A stretch of DNA of 64,000 nucleotides, taken from the NCBI GenBank assembly GCA_964577985.1, contig CAZOAR010000001.1, positions 56,291-120,290 of the forward strand, read 5' to 3'. Every line of letters begins with the position of its first letter. Position 1 is the stretch's first letter. Of this stretch, positions 25,534 to 33,840 are shown piece after piece. Made by a program: the position numbers and the translations under genes. This DNA is from CAZOAR01 sp964577985 (GTDB taxonomy: Bacteria; Gemmatimonadota; CAZMKB01; CAZNLH01). Under the pieces are notes generated by a model, which did no database searches, was not told where the DNA came from, and worked only from the letters and a program-made list of their open reading frames with translations.

Positions 25534-26904
25534 CTACAATTCGATCACATACTCCTTTATCTTGTACAAAAGGGCTCTATGGCTTATTTCCAGGAGTTTG
25601 GCGGCCTTCGTCCTGTTGCCGCTCGTCTTTTGAAGCGCCTTCCTGATCAACTCCTTCTCGAGTATCCTGTTTGATCGTTTGATCGAGAGTTCGGTGCCGT
25701 CGAAAAAGAGCCTTTCCTCATCGATCGGTTCCTTCAACTCACCCGGCAAGTCACACACATCCAGTTTTTCACCCTGTACGAAAATCATCGATCTCTCGAT
25801 GGTATTCTCAAGTTGCCTTACATTTCCTCGCCACCGATAGTTGACCAGGATATCAAGGGCTTCCTGTGTCACACCCTCTACTTTCCTGTCCATCCGTTCG
25901 TTGAAGCGTTGAATGAAGTAATCGACGAGGAGAGGTATGTCGTCCCTTCGCTCCCGCAGTCCCGGGAGCGAAATCGGGAGCACGTTCAATCGATAGAACA
26001 GATCGTCTCTGAACTTTCCTTCCCGCACTTCCTTTTCGAGGTTTCTTGTGGTCGCGGCGATCACCCTCACATCCACCTTTCTCGCCTTGGTGTCGCCGAT
26101 CCTTCGAATCTCTTCATCCTGTAGTACTCTCAGAAGCTTAACCTGCAGCATCAGGGGCAATTCTCCAATTTCGTCAAGGAAGATTGTCCCCTTGTCCGCT
26201 TCCTCAAAAAGACCGATCTTGTTGCGTGTAGCGTCGGTAAAGGCGCCCTTCACATGACCGAAGATTTCGCTCTCGAGGAGATTGTCCGGGATAGCGCCGC
26301 AGTTTACGGCAACGAACGACCTTTCAGAGCGATAGCTGTAACTATGCACCGACCTGGCAACCAACTCTTTCCCGGTACCGCTTTCTCCGGTTATCAACAC
26401 CGTGGATTTATAGTCAGCGATCTTCTGTATCATATCGAAGATCTTGACCATTGTCTCACTCTTGCCGATGAAGTTCTCAAAGCTGAAATCCCTCTTTATC
26501 TGCTCCTTCAGGAAAACGTTCTCTCTCTTGAGACGTTCCCTCTCCTCTGCCTTCTTGAGCGTCAGTATTATCTCGTCTGTCTTGAACGGCTTGGAGATGT
26601 AGTCATAGGCACCCAGTTTCATGGCCTCTATGGCTGTGTCAATTGCGCCATAAGCCGACATCATGATGAACGTGCTGTCGCCGTGGTTATTGCCCTGCAA
26701 TGCCTTCAGCAGGCCAAGCCCATCCATTTTTGGCATTTTGAGATCACACAGGACAAAGTCATATTCATCGTCCTCGATCTTCGAAAGCGCTTCCAACCCA
26801 TCCCTGGAGGTGTCCACATCATACCCTTCTTTTCGTATGATCATTGTGAGCATGTTTCTGAGGTTTTCCTCGTCATCAACAACAAGTACCCTCTTTTTTG
26901 TCAT
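25534..26904 (-). CDS. NtrC-family sigma-54 response regulator (PilR-like)
   Basis: 456 residues. Receiver domain 1-120 is intact, with VLVVDDEEN, the phospho-acceptor in DFVLCDLKMPKMDG, and KPF. The AAA+ domain has Walker A GESGTGKE and Walker B TIFLDEIGE; the sigma-54 contact loop reads GAFTDA, not GAFTGA. The C-terminal helix-turn-helix is NRTKAAKLLEISHRALLYK. It is coupled to the upstream histidine kinase by ATGA and lies 3.5 genes from pilA in a pil cluster, so it is a candidate PilR. It probably activates the local -24/-12 promoters when phosphorylated. Confidence 0.93.
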   Translation of the reverse strand: MTKKRVLVVDDEENLRNMLTMIIRKEGYDVDTSRDGLEALSKIEDDEYDFVLCDLKMPKMDGLGLLKALQGNNHGDSTFIMMSAYGAIDTAIEAMKLGAYDYISKPFKTDEIILTLKKAEERERLKRENVFLKEQIKRDFSFENFIGKSETMVKIFDMIQKIADYKSTVLITGESGTGKELVARSVHSYSYRSERSFVAVNCGAIPDNLLESEIFGHVKGAFTDATRNKIGLFEEADKGTIFLDEIGELPLMLQVKLLRVLQDEEIRRIGDTKARKVDVRVIAATTRNLEKEVREGKFRDDLFYRLNVLPISLPGLRERRDDIPLLVDYFIQRFNERMDRKVEGVTQEALDILVNYRWRGNVRQLENTIERSMIFVQGEKLDVCDLPGELKEPIDEERLFFDGTELSIKRSNRILEKELIRKALQKTSGNRTKAAKLLEISHRALLYKIKEYVIEL

Positions 26905-28613
26905 GATTCACTCCGGGAATCAAGTTCCTTTTTTTCGCCATCGGCCTCAGCAGAAGAATTGGCTCTCGAACCAGCAACCGGCAGATAAAACATAAACTTT
27001 GAGCCTTTGCCCCACACGCTCTCAACCCGAATTACGCCGCCCATGCCCCTTATAATTCTGTCGCAGATGGATAAGCCCAGCCCGGTCCCCTTTTCTTTGT
27101 CTTTCAAGGTAAAGAACGGATCAAAAATCCGTGAAAGATGTTCTCTCTTTATTCCCTTGCCCGTGTCCGAAACTTCGAGATAGACTACCCCCTGCCCCTC
27201 TTTCAGGGAGACAATGGGGAGGCTGCTCTTTCCATTTCGTCTCAGTGGAGAGAAGTCGAGATCCAGAGGATCACCCTCTCTTCTTGCCTGTTCCTGGCCT
27301 TCACCCGCGTAGTCGCTATGATAGGTTGTTACGCCCGTTCGTATGGTGAGTATACCACCCGCAGGCATCGCGTCAATCGAATTTGCAAGGAGATTGATCA
27401 GTGCCTGCTGCAGCTCACGCGGGTCTCCCTTGACCTCCGGCACCGTCAGCTTCAGATGAAGCTGACTGTTGATCCCCGACAGTGCATTCTGCGAGGTGAG
27501 GAGGGCTATTGTTTTTTCTATCAGATCGTTGACTTTGATCGTTCCATTCTTCCCTTTCCCCTGTCGGGAAAGATCGAGAAGTCCAAAGATAATCTCATTT
27601 ATCAGATTAGTTTCCTTCTCGACCATCTGAAGCAGACTCTGTGCTTCCTCCCCCGACACTTTCTTCTTCAGGACCTCCAGATATCCATATAGAGCGCCAA
27701 GCGGATTCCCGACTTCGTGGGCCACTCCAGCCGCCAGCCGTCCGATCGTTGCCAGTTTCTCCGTCCGGATGACACGATGCTCCGCCTGTTTAAGCATGCT
27801 GTTGACATCCTTGAGGGATTTGACGTATTGAGTGACACTCCTCCGGTTCTCCTGTAATTCTCCGACCATTTCATTGAAGGATTGAGCGAGCTTCCCTATT
27901 TCATTACCCGATTTCACCGTCAGCCGTTGTTCGAGATCTCCCTCTCGAACCCTTTGCGTCGCTTTCACTATCTCCTCTATCGGATTTACGACCTCGTGTC
28001 CCAGGGAATATGAGATCACGGCTACTATCAGCATCGAGAAAATGACCAGCAGGATCAGTACGTGCCAGTTGTAGTAGAGAACGCCGTCCCTTGCATCGGT
28101 GATGGCGCTCACGATCTGGAGGCCCCCGACGACCTCCTCACCCGATCTGACTGGCGTGGAGATCACGACCTGTCCCCATGATTCCTTGAAAAGCCCACCA
28201 CTGTCCTTTTCTATCCTGGTGACAAGCTTCTGGTTTTCCATCGCGTTTCTCGCTTCCACGACTCGACTCTCTTCCGGAGCGGTCCCGCTCCCCACACGGA
28301 GGAGGTTCTTTCCATCCACGCTGAACAGCCTCGCTTCCTTCAGCAACCCACCGTCACAATAACTCCGCAGAGATTCGAGGAGAGACCCGCTCTTCACAAG
28401 CTCGGAAAGATCGGAATTCGAGTCAAGCGCTCTTTCAAGATTATCACGTATGGACTCAACGAGACCCCGCTTATCTTCTATCCTCTGAACGGCTATCCCT
28501 TCTCTCGAAACGTCGAAGAGGAGAAACGCCATCATTATGAGCATCATGACGACGAATAGAAAAAGGTTGAGGGCGATCTCTCCTCTTAATCCAATACCTG
28601 GCAATCTGTTCAT
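26901..28613 (-). CDS. Membrane sensor histidine kinase, partner of the PilR-like regulator
   Basis: 570 residues from ATG 28613. Two membrane helices (LNLFLFVVMMLIMMAFLLF and VLILLVIFSMLIVAVISYSL) flank a periplasmic sensor of about 170 residues with a double-Cache-like pattern (ARLFSVDGKNLLRVG, VVISTPVRSGEEVVGGLQIV). HAMP follows (NPIEEIVKATQRVREGDLEQRL), then HisKA with the phospho-His in AAGVAHEVGNPLGALYGY, and HATPase with NLLANSIDAM, DTGKGI and GTGLGLSI. Its stop overlaps the regulator start (ATGA), marking a cognate pair. A -24/-12 element lies about 80 bases upstream of its start. Confidence 0.93.
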   Translation of the reverse strand: MNRLPGIGLRGEIALNLFLFVVMMLIMMAFLLFDVSREGIAVQRIEDKRGLVESIRDNLERALDSNSDLSELVKSGSLLESLRSYCDGGLLKEARLFSVDGKNLLRVGSGTAPEESRVVEARNAMENQKLVTRIEKDSGGLFKESWGQVVISTPVRSGEEVVGGLQIVSAITDARDGVLYYNWHVLILLVIFSMLIVAVISYSLGHEVVNPIEEIVKATQRVREGDLEQRLTVKSGNEIGKLAQSFNEMVGELQENRRSVTQYVKSLKDVNSMLKQAEHRVIRTEKLATIGRLAAGVAHEVGNPLGALYGYLEVLKKKVSGEEAQSLLQMVEKETNLINEIIFGLLDLSRQGKGKNGTIKVNDLIEKTIALLTSQNALSGINSQLHLKLTVPEVKGDPRELQQALINLLANSIDAMPAGGILTIRTGVTTYHSDYAGEGQEQARREGDPLDLDFSPLRRNGKSSLPIVSLKEGQGVVYLEVSDTGKGIKREHLSRIFDPFFTLKDKEKGTGLGLSICDRIIRGMGGVIRVESVWGKGSKFMFYLPVAGSRANSSAEADGEKKELDSRSES

Positions 28614-28681
28614 CTTTCTGTTCTTTCTCCGGAACGCGCGTTTTCTGTGCAAGCTCCCTGCCCCTCGGTCAGAGAGCGCAT

Positions 28682-28721
28682 AAGGCACTCAGGACTACTC
28701 CATAAGCAAGAAGAGTGCCTT
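28682..28721. repeat. 9-bp inverted repeat AAGGCACTC/GAGTGCCTT
   Basis: AAGGCACTC at 28682-28690 and its exact complement at 28713-28721 are separated by 22 bases. One arm is the -24 half of the predicted sigma-54 promoter and the other lies close to the start point. It could be a regulator site or mRNA leader structure. Confidence 0.45.
28706..28720 (-). promoter_or_regulatory. Sigma-54 (-24/-12) promoter of the kinase-regulator pair
   Basis: Minus strand AGGCACTCTTCTTGC followed by T: GGCAC-N5-TTGCT with GG and GC ten bases apart, one mismatch from consensus. Start near 28694, about 80 bases before the ATG. It suggests the regulator activates its own operon. Confidence 0.65.
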
Positions 28722-28900
28722 GGCTCCGCAGACAACCTCTCTCGCCTCCAAATACGCCAGGACCCCTCTCAACCTGCTTCAGGGGCCGTCAGGGAGTTTT
28801 CCTTACCAGATAACTTCTTAGCAGGATGGGGACAATCGTTGAAAAAAGAGCCGGCAGGTAGGATATTCTTTCCCCTCGCCTGGATTGGTCCGTATACACG

Positions 28901-28932
28901 AAGGCTCCACTTCAACAGTTCAGTGGAGCCTT
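28901..28932 (-). terminator. Hairpin terminator of pilA
   Basis: AAGGCTCCACT (28901-28911) and AGTGGAGCCTT (28922-28932) form a perfect 11-bp stem with a 10-base loop, 64 bases past the pilA stop. The following bases are only partly T-rich. Position and strength suit termination or 3' protection of an abundant pilin mRNA. Confidence 0.6.
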
Positions 28933-28995
28933 GCGTGCGCCTTTGCTCTTGCTGCCCTGGATGTTACTCCAAGTCTTACGGACCAACCTTACAGA

Positions 28996-29418
28996 TCAGT
29001 CGACAGTCGTGTGCTGCAGGTTTCCAAGCTCATCGATTGCCCAGATATCGTTCTGGCCATCGTTGTCGATGTCTCCTGTCGCAGTGGCTGTGAAAGCCGA
29101 GGCAGAAGCGGATGAGACAGCATAGGAATACCTTGTGGTCCCTTTTGGGTAGAACCCGAGTTCAGCCCATCCGGTCGTACCATCGAGGGTACCGGGGTCA
29201 ATAGCACCTGACGGGGCCACATAAGTGTCGTTCTCCGCCCGGTATGCCTCCTGGAGAGTCCAGATCTCACCGAGATTGGACTTGGCCTCCGTGGTCTTCG
29301 CCCTCTTCTGCATCCCTACAAAGTTTGGAATCGCTATGGCAGCCAGGATCCCAACAATAGCGACTACAATCATGAGCTCGATGAGGGTGAATCCCTGTTC
29401 CTTCCGACGACGCATCAT
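28996..29418 (-). CDS. pilA: Type IV major pilin PilA
   Basis: 140 residues from ATG 29418, preceded by AAAGGAG. The type III signal MMRRRKEQG is cleaved before FTLIELMIVVAIVGILAAIAIPNF, with the conserved Glu at +5. The rest (TTEAKSNLGEIWTLQEAYRAEND) is pilin-like and compact. The C-terminal region contains GDIDNDGQNDIWAID, a DxDxDGxxD loop that could bind calcium, as in some deltaproteobacterial pilins. No disulfide pair is present. Flanked by a sigma-54 promoter and a strong hairpin, it forms its own transcription unit between two kinase genes. Confidence 0.95.
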   Translation of the reverse strand: MMRRRKEQGFTLIELMIVVAIVGILAAIAIPNFVGMQKRAKTTEAKSNLGEIWTLQEAYRAENDTYVAPSGAIDPGTLDGTTGWAELGFYPKGTTRYSYAVSSASASAFTATATGDIDNDGQNDIWAIDELGNLQHTTVD

Positions 29419-29487
29419 CTTGTGACTCCTTTCCATCTGAAATGTAACACGATCATGAAATCGACAGCGTCTGCGATGTTTTCCAGC

Positions 29488-29502
29488 GCAATTGGCATGC
29501 CA
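29488..29502 (-). promoter_or_regulatory. Sigma-54 (-24/-12) promoter of pilA
   Basis: Minus strand TGGCATGCCAATTGC: TGGCAT-N5-TTGC with GG and GC ten bases apart. Start near 29476, giving a leader of about 58 bases with AAAGGAG. This matches the known dependence of pilA on RpoN and PilR in Pseudomonas, Geobacter and Myxococcus. Confidence 0.75.
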
Positions 29503-29662
29503 CAACCTCTGCGCGCGGACCGGTAGTGCCCTGATCAGGCCAGAACACCTGTTTTGCGGCGGCGCCTGCTGTTCAATGGGGACCTTGCCCCATGAAGCAG
29601 GGAAGGCAGAAAACCGGGAAACCAGCCACCTTTTTCCCACCAGCTGTGCAAAAAATGTTGCA

Positions 29663-31426
29663 TCAAGAGCGTTCTCGACCGGTCAGACGAGCGCCGCAGC
29701 GTTCCTCGACGATAGCAGGTTTTCTGACGGGAAGTATCAGGGAAAAACACGTTCCCTGCGGCTCCCGATCGCTCAAAAGGATCTTCCCGCGATGCGCCTC
29801 GACAATACGTTGTGTGATGGACAGACCGAGCCCACTTCCCCCGCTTTTCGTTGTGAAAAAGGGGTCAAAGGCCTTATCCGCTGCCTCATTCGAAAAACCA
29901 GGGCCATCATCCTCCACAATAACAGTCTTGTAACCGTCACCGTCCCGCTGCCCGATCACATTGACCGCGCACCGGTCTTCAAGGCGGATATGAATATTGC
30001 CCTTTCCGGGGATGGACTCTGCCGCATTGATGAAAAGATTGAGGAAAACCTGTTTCAAGAGCTCCGCGTCCCCCCAGACGATATCTGTCCCGTCGCCTCT
30101 GAAACCAGCATAGTGGACAGTAACCCTCGACGCGATGTCGTGCCTTGCCATGATCAGCGTCTTTATCTCCTCGATCAGTTCCCAGAGGTCTATGCTGTTC
30201 CACCGACGGACCCTGATGCGGGCAAACCTCAGGAAATCTTCAAGCAGATGAGACAGCCTCGTCGATTCCTTCTTTACCATCAGGAAAACTTTTCTTCTTT
30301 CGTCGGACGACTGGCTCCTTTCCATCAATTCCAGGGAGCTGCTCACGACAGCGAGTGGGTTTTTTATCTCGTGGGCGAGGGACGCTGATAGTTCTATGAG
30401 CGCTTTGAGCCGCATCGCGCGTCTCGAAAGGGCGTTGACTTCCTTCTGGCAGGATATGTCCTGGAAAACGGTTGTTACCCCGAGGGGCTCTCCATCGGGG
30501 CCCTTGAGCAGGGAAGTGCTGACCCCAAGGATCTTCTTTTTTCCTCCTTTTTCTCCAACGGAGACCTCCGCGCGAACGACGGGGACCCTCTTCTCGACCG
30601 TTCGATCAATAACTTCAAGCAAAGCAGTGTGCCGCTCGCCCAGGATATTCCTTACAGGATGGCCAACCGTATGTTCATTTCCCACGCCCACAAGCCTCAG
30701 GCACGCAGGATTGGCAAAGATGAGGCGACCGGACAGATCGATTGTCATCACACCTGTCGGTATGTTATGCAGTATATCGGTGGTTTCAAGGCTGAGTCGC
30801 TTCAACTCCCTGCCAAGGCTTGACGCCTTCTCACCCTCCCTCTCCAGTCGCGAAGAGATGGCCCCGATTGTCAAGGCGACAAAGTAGAAGAGTGTGAGTG
30901 GGAAGAAGACATCAAAGAGCGGGTGCGAGGGAGAACTCGCCTGGAGAAAACTGCTGCTGTCGATATCGCTGAACAGCGGACCTTCCCCCCAGAAACGAAC
31001 AATTCCAAGGAGGAGATAGACCAGAGAAGATATGGTAGCCCAGAGCACCGCGCCACTCCTGTGGAGGAAAATTCCGGCCTCCAGAATGAGGAGGATGTAG
31101 AGAAAGGTGAAGTTGCTTCCTACGCAACCCGTAACGTCAACAACGGATGAAATGAGCACAAGATCGAACAGCAGATGTGAGTATACCTGGAATCCGATCG
31201 CCCCTCCTCTCCTCGTGTAGATATACTCCAGCAGGGAAACGGAAGCGGCCACCGCCATAAAGAACGAGACTCGCATGAAGATGGCGTGGCTTTCAAGACC
31301 GAAGAAGATCACCATGCCGGGTACCAGAACAGCCGAGAATATGGCAACTCTCAACAGGATCGCCCAGCGCAGGATTTCCCTGGAATCCGGTGCGTCAATT
31401 CCCCTTGTGGACATCATAACAGACAT
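29663..31426 (-). CDS. pilS: PilS-like membrane histidine kinase
   Basis: 587 residues. Six hydrophobic segments in the first 210 residues (from ILLRVAIFSAVLVPGMVIFF to FFPLTLFYFVALTIGAI) with almost no periplasmic domain, as in PilS. A PAS domain follows (ILHNIPTGVMTIDLSGRLIFANPACLRLVG), then HisKA with ELSASLAHEIKNPLAVVSSSLELM and HATPase with NLFINAAESI, DDGPGF and GSGLGLSI. It overlaps no neighbour but begins within 2 bases of the pilC stop, so it is part of pilB-T-C-S. It could phosphorylate the PilR-like regulator, which already has a coupled kinase of its own. Confidence 0.88.
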   Translation of the reverse strand: MSVMMSTRGIDAPDSREILRWAILLRVAIFSAVLVPGMVIFFGLESHAIFMRVSFFMAVAASVSLLEYIYTRRGGAIGFQVYSHLLFDLVLISSVVDVTGCVGSNFTFLYILLILEAGIFLHRSGAVLWATISSLVYLLLGIVRFWGEGPLFSDIDSSSFLQASSPSHPLFDVFFPLTLFYFVALTIGAISSRLEREGEKASSLGRELKRLSLETTDILHNIPTGVMTIDLSGRLIFANPACLRLVGVGNEHTVGHPVRNILGERHTALLEVIDRTVEKRVPVVRAEVSVGEKGGKKKILGVSTSLLKGPDGEPLGVTTVFQDISCQKEVNALSRRAMRLKALIELSASLAHEIKNPLAVVSSSLELMERSQSSDERRKVFLMVKKESTRLSHLLEDFLRFARIRVRRWNSIDLWELIEEIKTLIMARHDIASRVTVHYAGFRGDGTDIVWGDAELLKQVFLNLFINAAESIPGKGNIHIRLEDRCAVNVIGQRDGDGYKTVIVEDDGPGFSNEAADKAFDPFFTTKSGGSGLGLSITQRIVEAHRGKILLSDREPQGTCFSLILPVRKPAIVEERCGARLTGRERS

Positions 31427-31427
31427 A

Positions 31428-32633
31428 TCACCCGCCTATGGCACTCGCGAGACGGAAAATAGGGAGGTACATCGAAATGACCATTCCTCCGACGAGCAGT
31501 CCAATACCGACAATCAGAACAGGTTCGAGTATGGACGTCAACGTCTCTACTGCAACATCAACTTCATCTTCGTAGAAGTCCGCTATCTTGCCGAGCATCT
31601 CGTCCAGCTGTCCCGTCTCCTCACCGACCCTTATCATATGCACGACCATGGGAGGGAAAACGTTCGACTTGCCCAACGGCTCACTGATAGTATCACCGGT
31701 GGCGATCGACGAACGGGATTCCATTACTGCCTCCTCGACGACTCTGTTTCCTGACGTTGTCGCGGTAATTTCCATAGCATCGAGAATCGCGACCCCGCTG
31801 TTGAGCAGAGTCCCGAGCGTCCTTGAAAAGCGGGAGATTGACGCTTTGCGCAGCAACTCTCCTATGGCCGGGAGCCTCAACATCAACTTGTCGACCTTGT
31901 ATTCACCCTTCTTCGTCTTGTAGTAGCGGCGAAATCCCGCGATCAACGCGACCAGCAGGCCCATCAGCCAGGGCCATGCGTCCATCATGAAACTGCTCAT
32001 GCCTATGGTTATGCGCGTCGGCAGAGGAAGATTCAGTCCGGATGACTCAAAGAGCTGGGCGAAAGTGGGTATGACGAACACAAGCAGGAAAATGGTGACG
32101 CTCAACGCGATCGTCATTACGACCGCCGGATATATCAGGGCTCCCTTTACCTTCCGGCGCACGCTGTTGCTCTTCTCCAGGTAGTCAGCAAGGCGGTAAA
32201 GAACCCTGTCGAGGATGCCTCCTGCCTCTCCTGCGGACACCATGTTTATGAAAAGGGGGTTGAATACTCTGAGGTGTTTTCCGAGCGCGCCGGAAAGAGT
32301 ATTTCCCGCCTCCACATCACTGCCGACTTCCTGCACAATCCTTGCGAGATGTTTGTTCTCGATCTGACTTCCCAGGATATCAAGGCACTGTATGAGAGGC
32401 AGTCCGGAGTTTATCATTGTGGCGAACAAGCGGCTGAAAACGACCAGATCCTTCTTCTTGACCCCGGACCCTATCGTAGGTAAAGTAACGTCCTTTGACT
32501 TGGCCCGTATCGACAGAACCACCAGCCGTTTTCGTCTCAGTTGACCGATTACGTCTCGCTCGTGGCGCGCTGATATAACGCCACCCTGTATCTCTCCTCT
32601 AAGGGTTCTCGCTTTCCAGACAAACTCTTTCAT
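31428..32633 (-). CDS. pilC: Type IV pilus inner-membrane platform protein PilC
   Basis: 401 residues from ATG 32633. Two GspF repeats: LVVFSRLFATMINSGLPLIQCLDIL and, later, SRFSRTLGTLLNSGVAILDAMEI. Three membrane helices include GALIYPAVVMTIALSVTIFLLVFVIP and the last LEPVLIVGIGLLVGGMVISMYLPIF. It couples the PilB and PilT motors to pilin insertion and removal. Its start overlaps the pilT stop (ATGA). An upstream in-frame ATG is rejected because it lies inside pilT and adds non-family residues. Confidence 0.95.
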   Translation of the reverse strand: MKEFVWKARTLRGEIQGGVISARHERDVIGQLRRKRLVVLSIRAKSKDVTLPTIGSGVKKKDLVVFSRLFATMINSGLPLIQCLDILGSQIENKHLARIVQEVGSDVEAGNTLSGALGKHLRVFNPLFINMVSAGEAGGILDRVLYRLADYLEKSNSVRRKVKGALIYPAVVMTIALSVTIFLLVFVIPTFAQLFESSGLNLPLPTRITIGMSSFMMDAWPWLMGLLVALIAGFRRYYKTKKGEYKVDKLMLRLPAIGELLRKASISRFSRTLGTLLNSGVAILDAMEITATTSGNRVVEEAVMESRSSIATGDTISEPLGKSNVFPPMVVHMIRVGEETGQLDEMLGKIADFYEDEVDVAVETLTSILEPVLIVGIGLLVGGMVISMYLPIFRLASAIGG

Positions 32634-33823
32634 TCGGAGCTCTTTCCTCTTCCCACGTTCTGCAGAGTGGAGTTTGACATCTCCCGGACGGAAGACCGGA
32701 CCATTCTCTCGAGCTCGCCGGGATCCGGTGAACACCTTTGAGCATCCTCCAGTGTCACCTCATCGCTGACATAGAGCTCATAAAGAGACTGATTCATCGT
32801 CCTCATGCCGTAACGGCTCCCGGCCTGTATCAGGCTGTATATCTGGTGAGCCTTGTTGTCTCTGATCATCGATCGAACTGCCGTCGTCGCGACCAGGATC
32901 TCGGTCGCCAGGACCCTTCCTCTTCCGTTCTTCCTCGGGAGTAGCAACTGGGAGACCACACCCTGGAGGACAAAGGACAACTGAGACCTTACCTGTGGCT
33001 GCTGATGCGGAGGAAAGACATCAACAATCCTGTTGATTGTCTGCACCGAGTTGTTGGTGTGGAGCGTACCAAAAGCTAGATGTCCTGTCTCAGCCACTAT
33101 TAGAGTAGATTCGATGGTCTCCAGGTCACGCATCTCCCCTATCAGAATGATATCAGGGTCTTGACGCAGCACATACTTGAGTGCGTTTGCAAATGATTTG
33201 GTATCAGACCCGACCTCCCTCTGGTTTACGATGCAGTTCTTGTGGTGGTGGATATATTCGATCGGGTCTTCAACCGTTACGATATGTCCTTTTCTCTCCG
33301 TGTTCAACTTGTCTATCATCGCCGCCAGACTGGTTGATTTACCCATACCCGTGGGGCCAGTCACCAATAGCAGGCCACTCTGGTGTTCCAGCATCGCCTC
33401 CACTGACCCGGGAAGGCCCAGCTCCCTGAGTTTCAGGACTTCGAAAGGTATTCTGCGGATTGCGACCGAGACACTGCCCCTCTGCCTGAAGATGTTCGCC
33501 CTGAATCGCGCCAGGGATTCGACCGAGAATGAGAGGTCAAGCTCCCCCTCTACTTCAAAGGTCTTCTTCTGCATCTCGGTTAGAAAACTGTACGCCAGCA
33601 GCTGGGTCTGTTGAGGATCCAGTTTCTCATCTATGTAGCTGTCCACAATGTTTCCGTCTATGCGCAATTTTGGTCTATCTCCGACCGTAATGTGCAGATC
33701 GGAAGCATCCCTCTCCGCCATCTCCAGGAGAAGTCTCTTGAGATCCATCTTTCTTTTCACTACATCATGTCCGTCATCTCGACGTACACCTGACTTGCCG
33801 CGGCTTTCCAGCGGTTCTTGCAT
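32630..33823 (-). CDS. pilT: Type IV pilus retraction ATPase PilT
   Basis: 397 residues. Family motifs: DLHITVGDRPKLRIDG, Walker A GPTGMGKST, the Asp box VTVEDPIEYIHHH, Walker B DPDIILIGEMRDLET, and His box AETGHLAFGTLHTNN. The C terminus has IRDNKAHQIYSLIQAGSRYGMRTMNQSL, the PilT AIRNL-like region in altered form. ATG 33823 has GAGG upstream; a later Met (33748) is where many PilT proteins begin and is the alternative. It lies 17 bases after pilB. Confidence 0.95.
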   Translation of the reverse strand: MQEPLESRGKSGVRRDDGHDVVKRKMDLKRLLLEMAERDASDLHITVGDRPKLRIDGNIVDSYIDEKLDPQQTQLLAYSFLTEMQKKTFEVEGELDLSFSVESLARFRANIFRQRGSVSVAIRRIPFEVLKLRELGLPGSVEAMLEHQSGLLLVTGPTGMGKSTSLAAMIDKLNTERKGHIVTVEDPIEYIHHHKNCIVNQREVGSDTKSFANALKYVLRQDPDIILIGEMRDLETIESTLIVAETGHLAFGTLHTNNSVQTINRIVDVFPPHQQPQVRSQLSFVLQGVVSQLLLPRKNGRGRVLATEILVATTAVRSMIRDNKAHQIYSLIQAGSRYGMRTMNQSLYELYVSDEVTLEDAQRCSPDPGELERMVRSSVREMSNSTLQNVGRGKSSE

Positions 33824-33840
33824 AATATCGCCTCACACTG

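Larger units (their letters stand above)
28614..28995. other. 382-base intergenic region between pilA and the kinase gene
   Basis: It holds the pilA terminator hairpin (28901-28932) and a sigma-54-type promoter (28706-28720) for the kinase-regulator pair. No gene was recognised. Confidence 0.65.
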
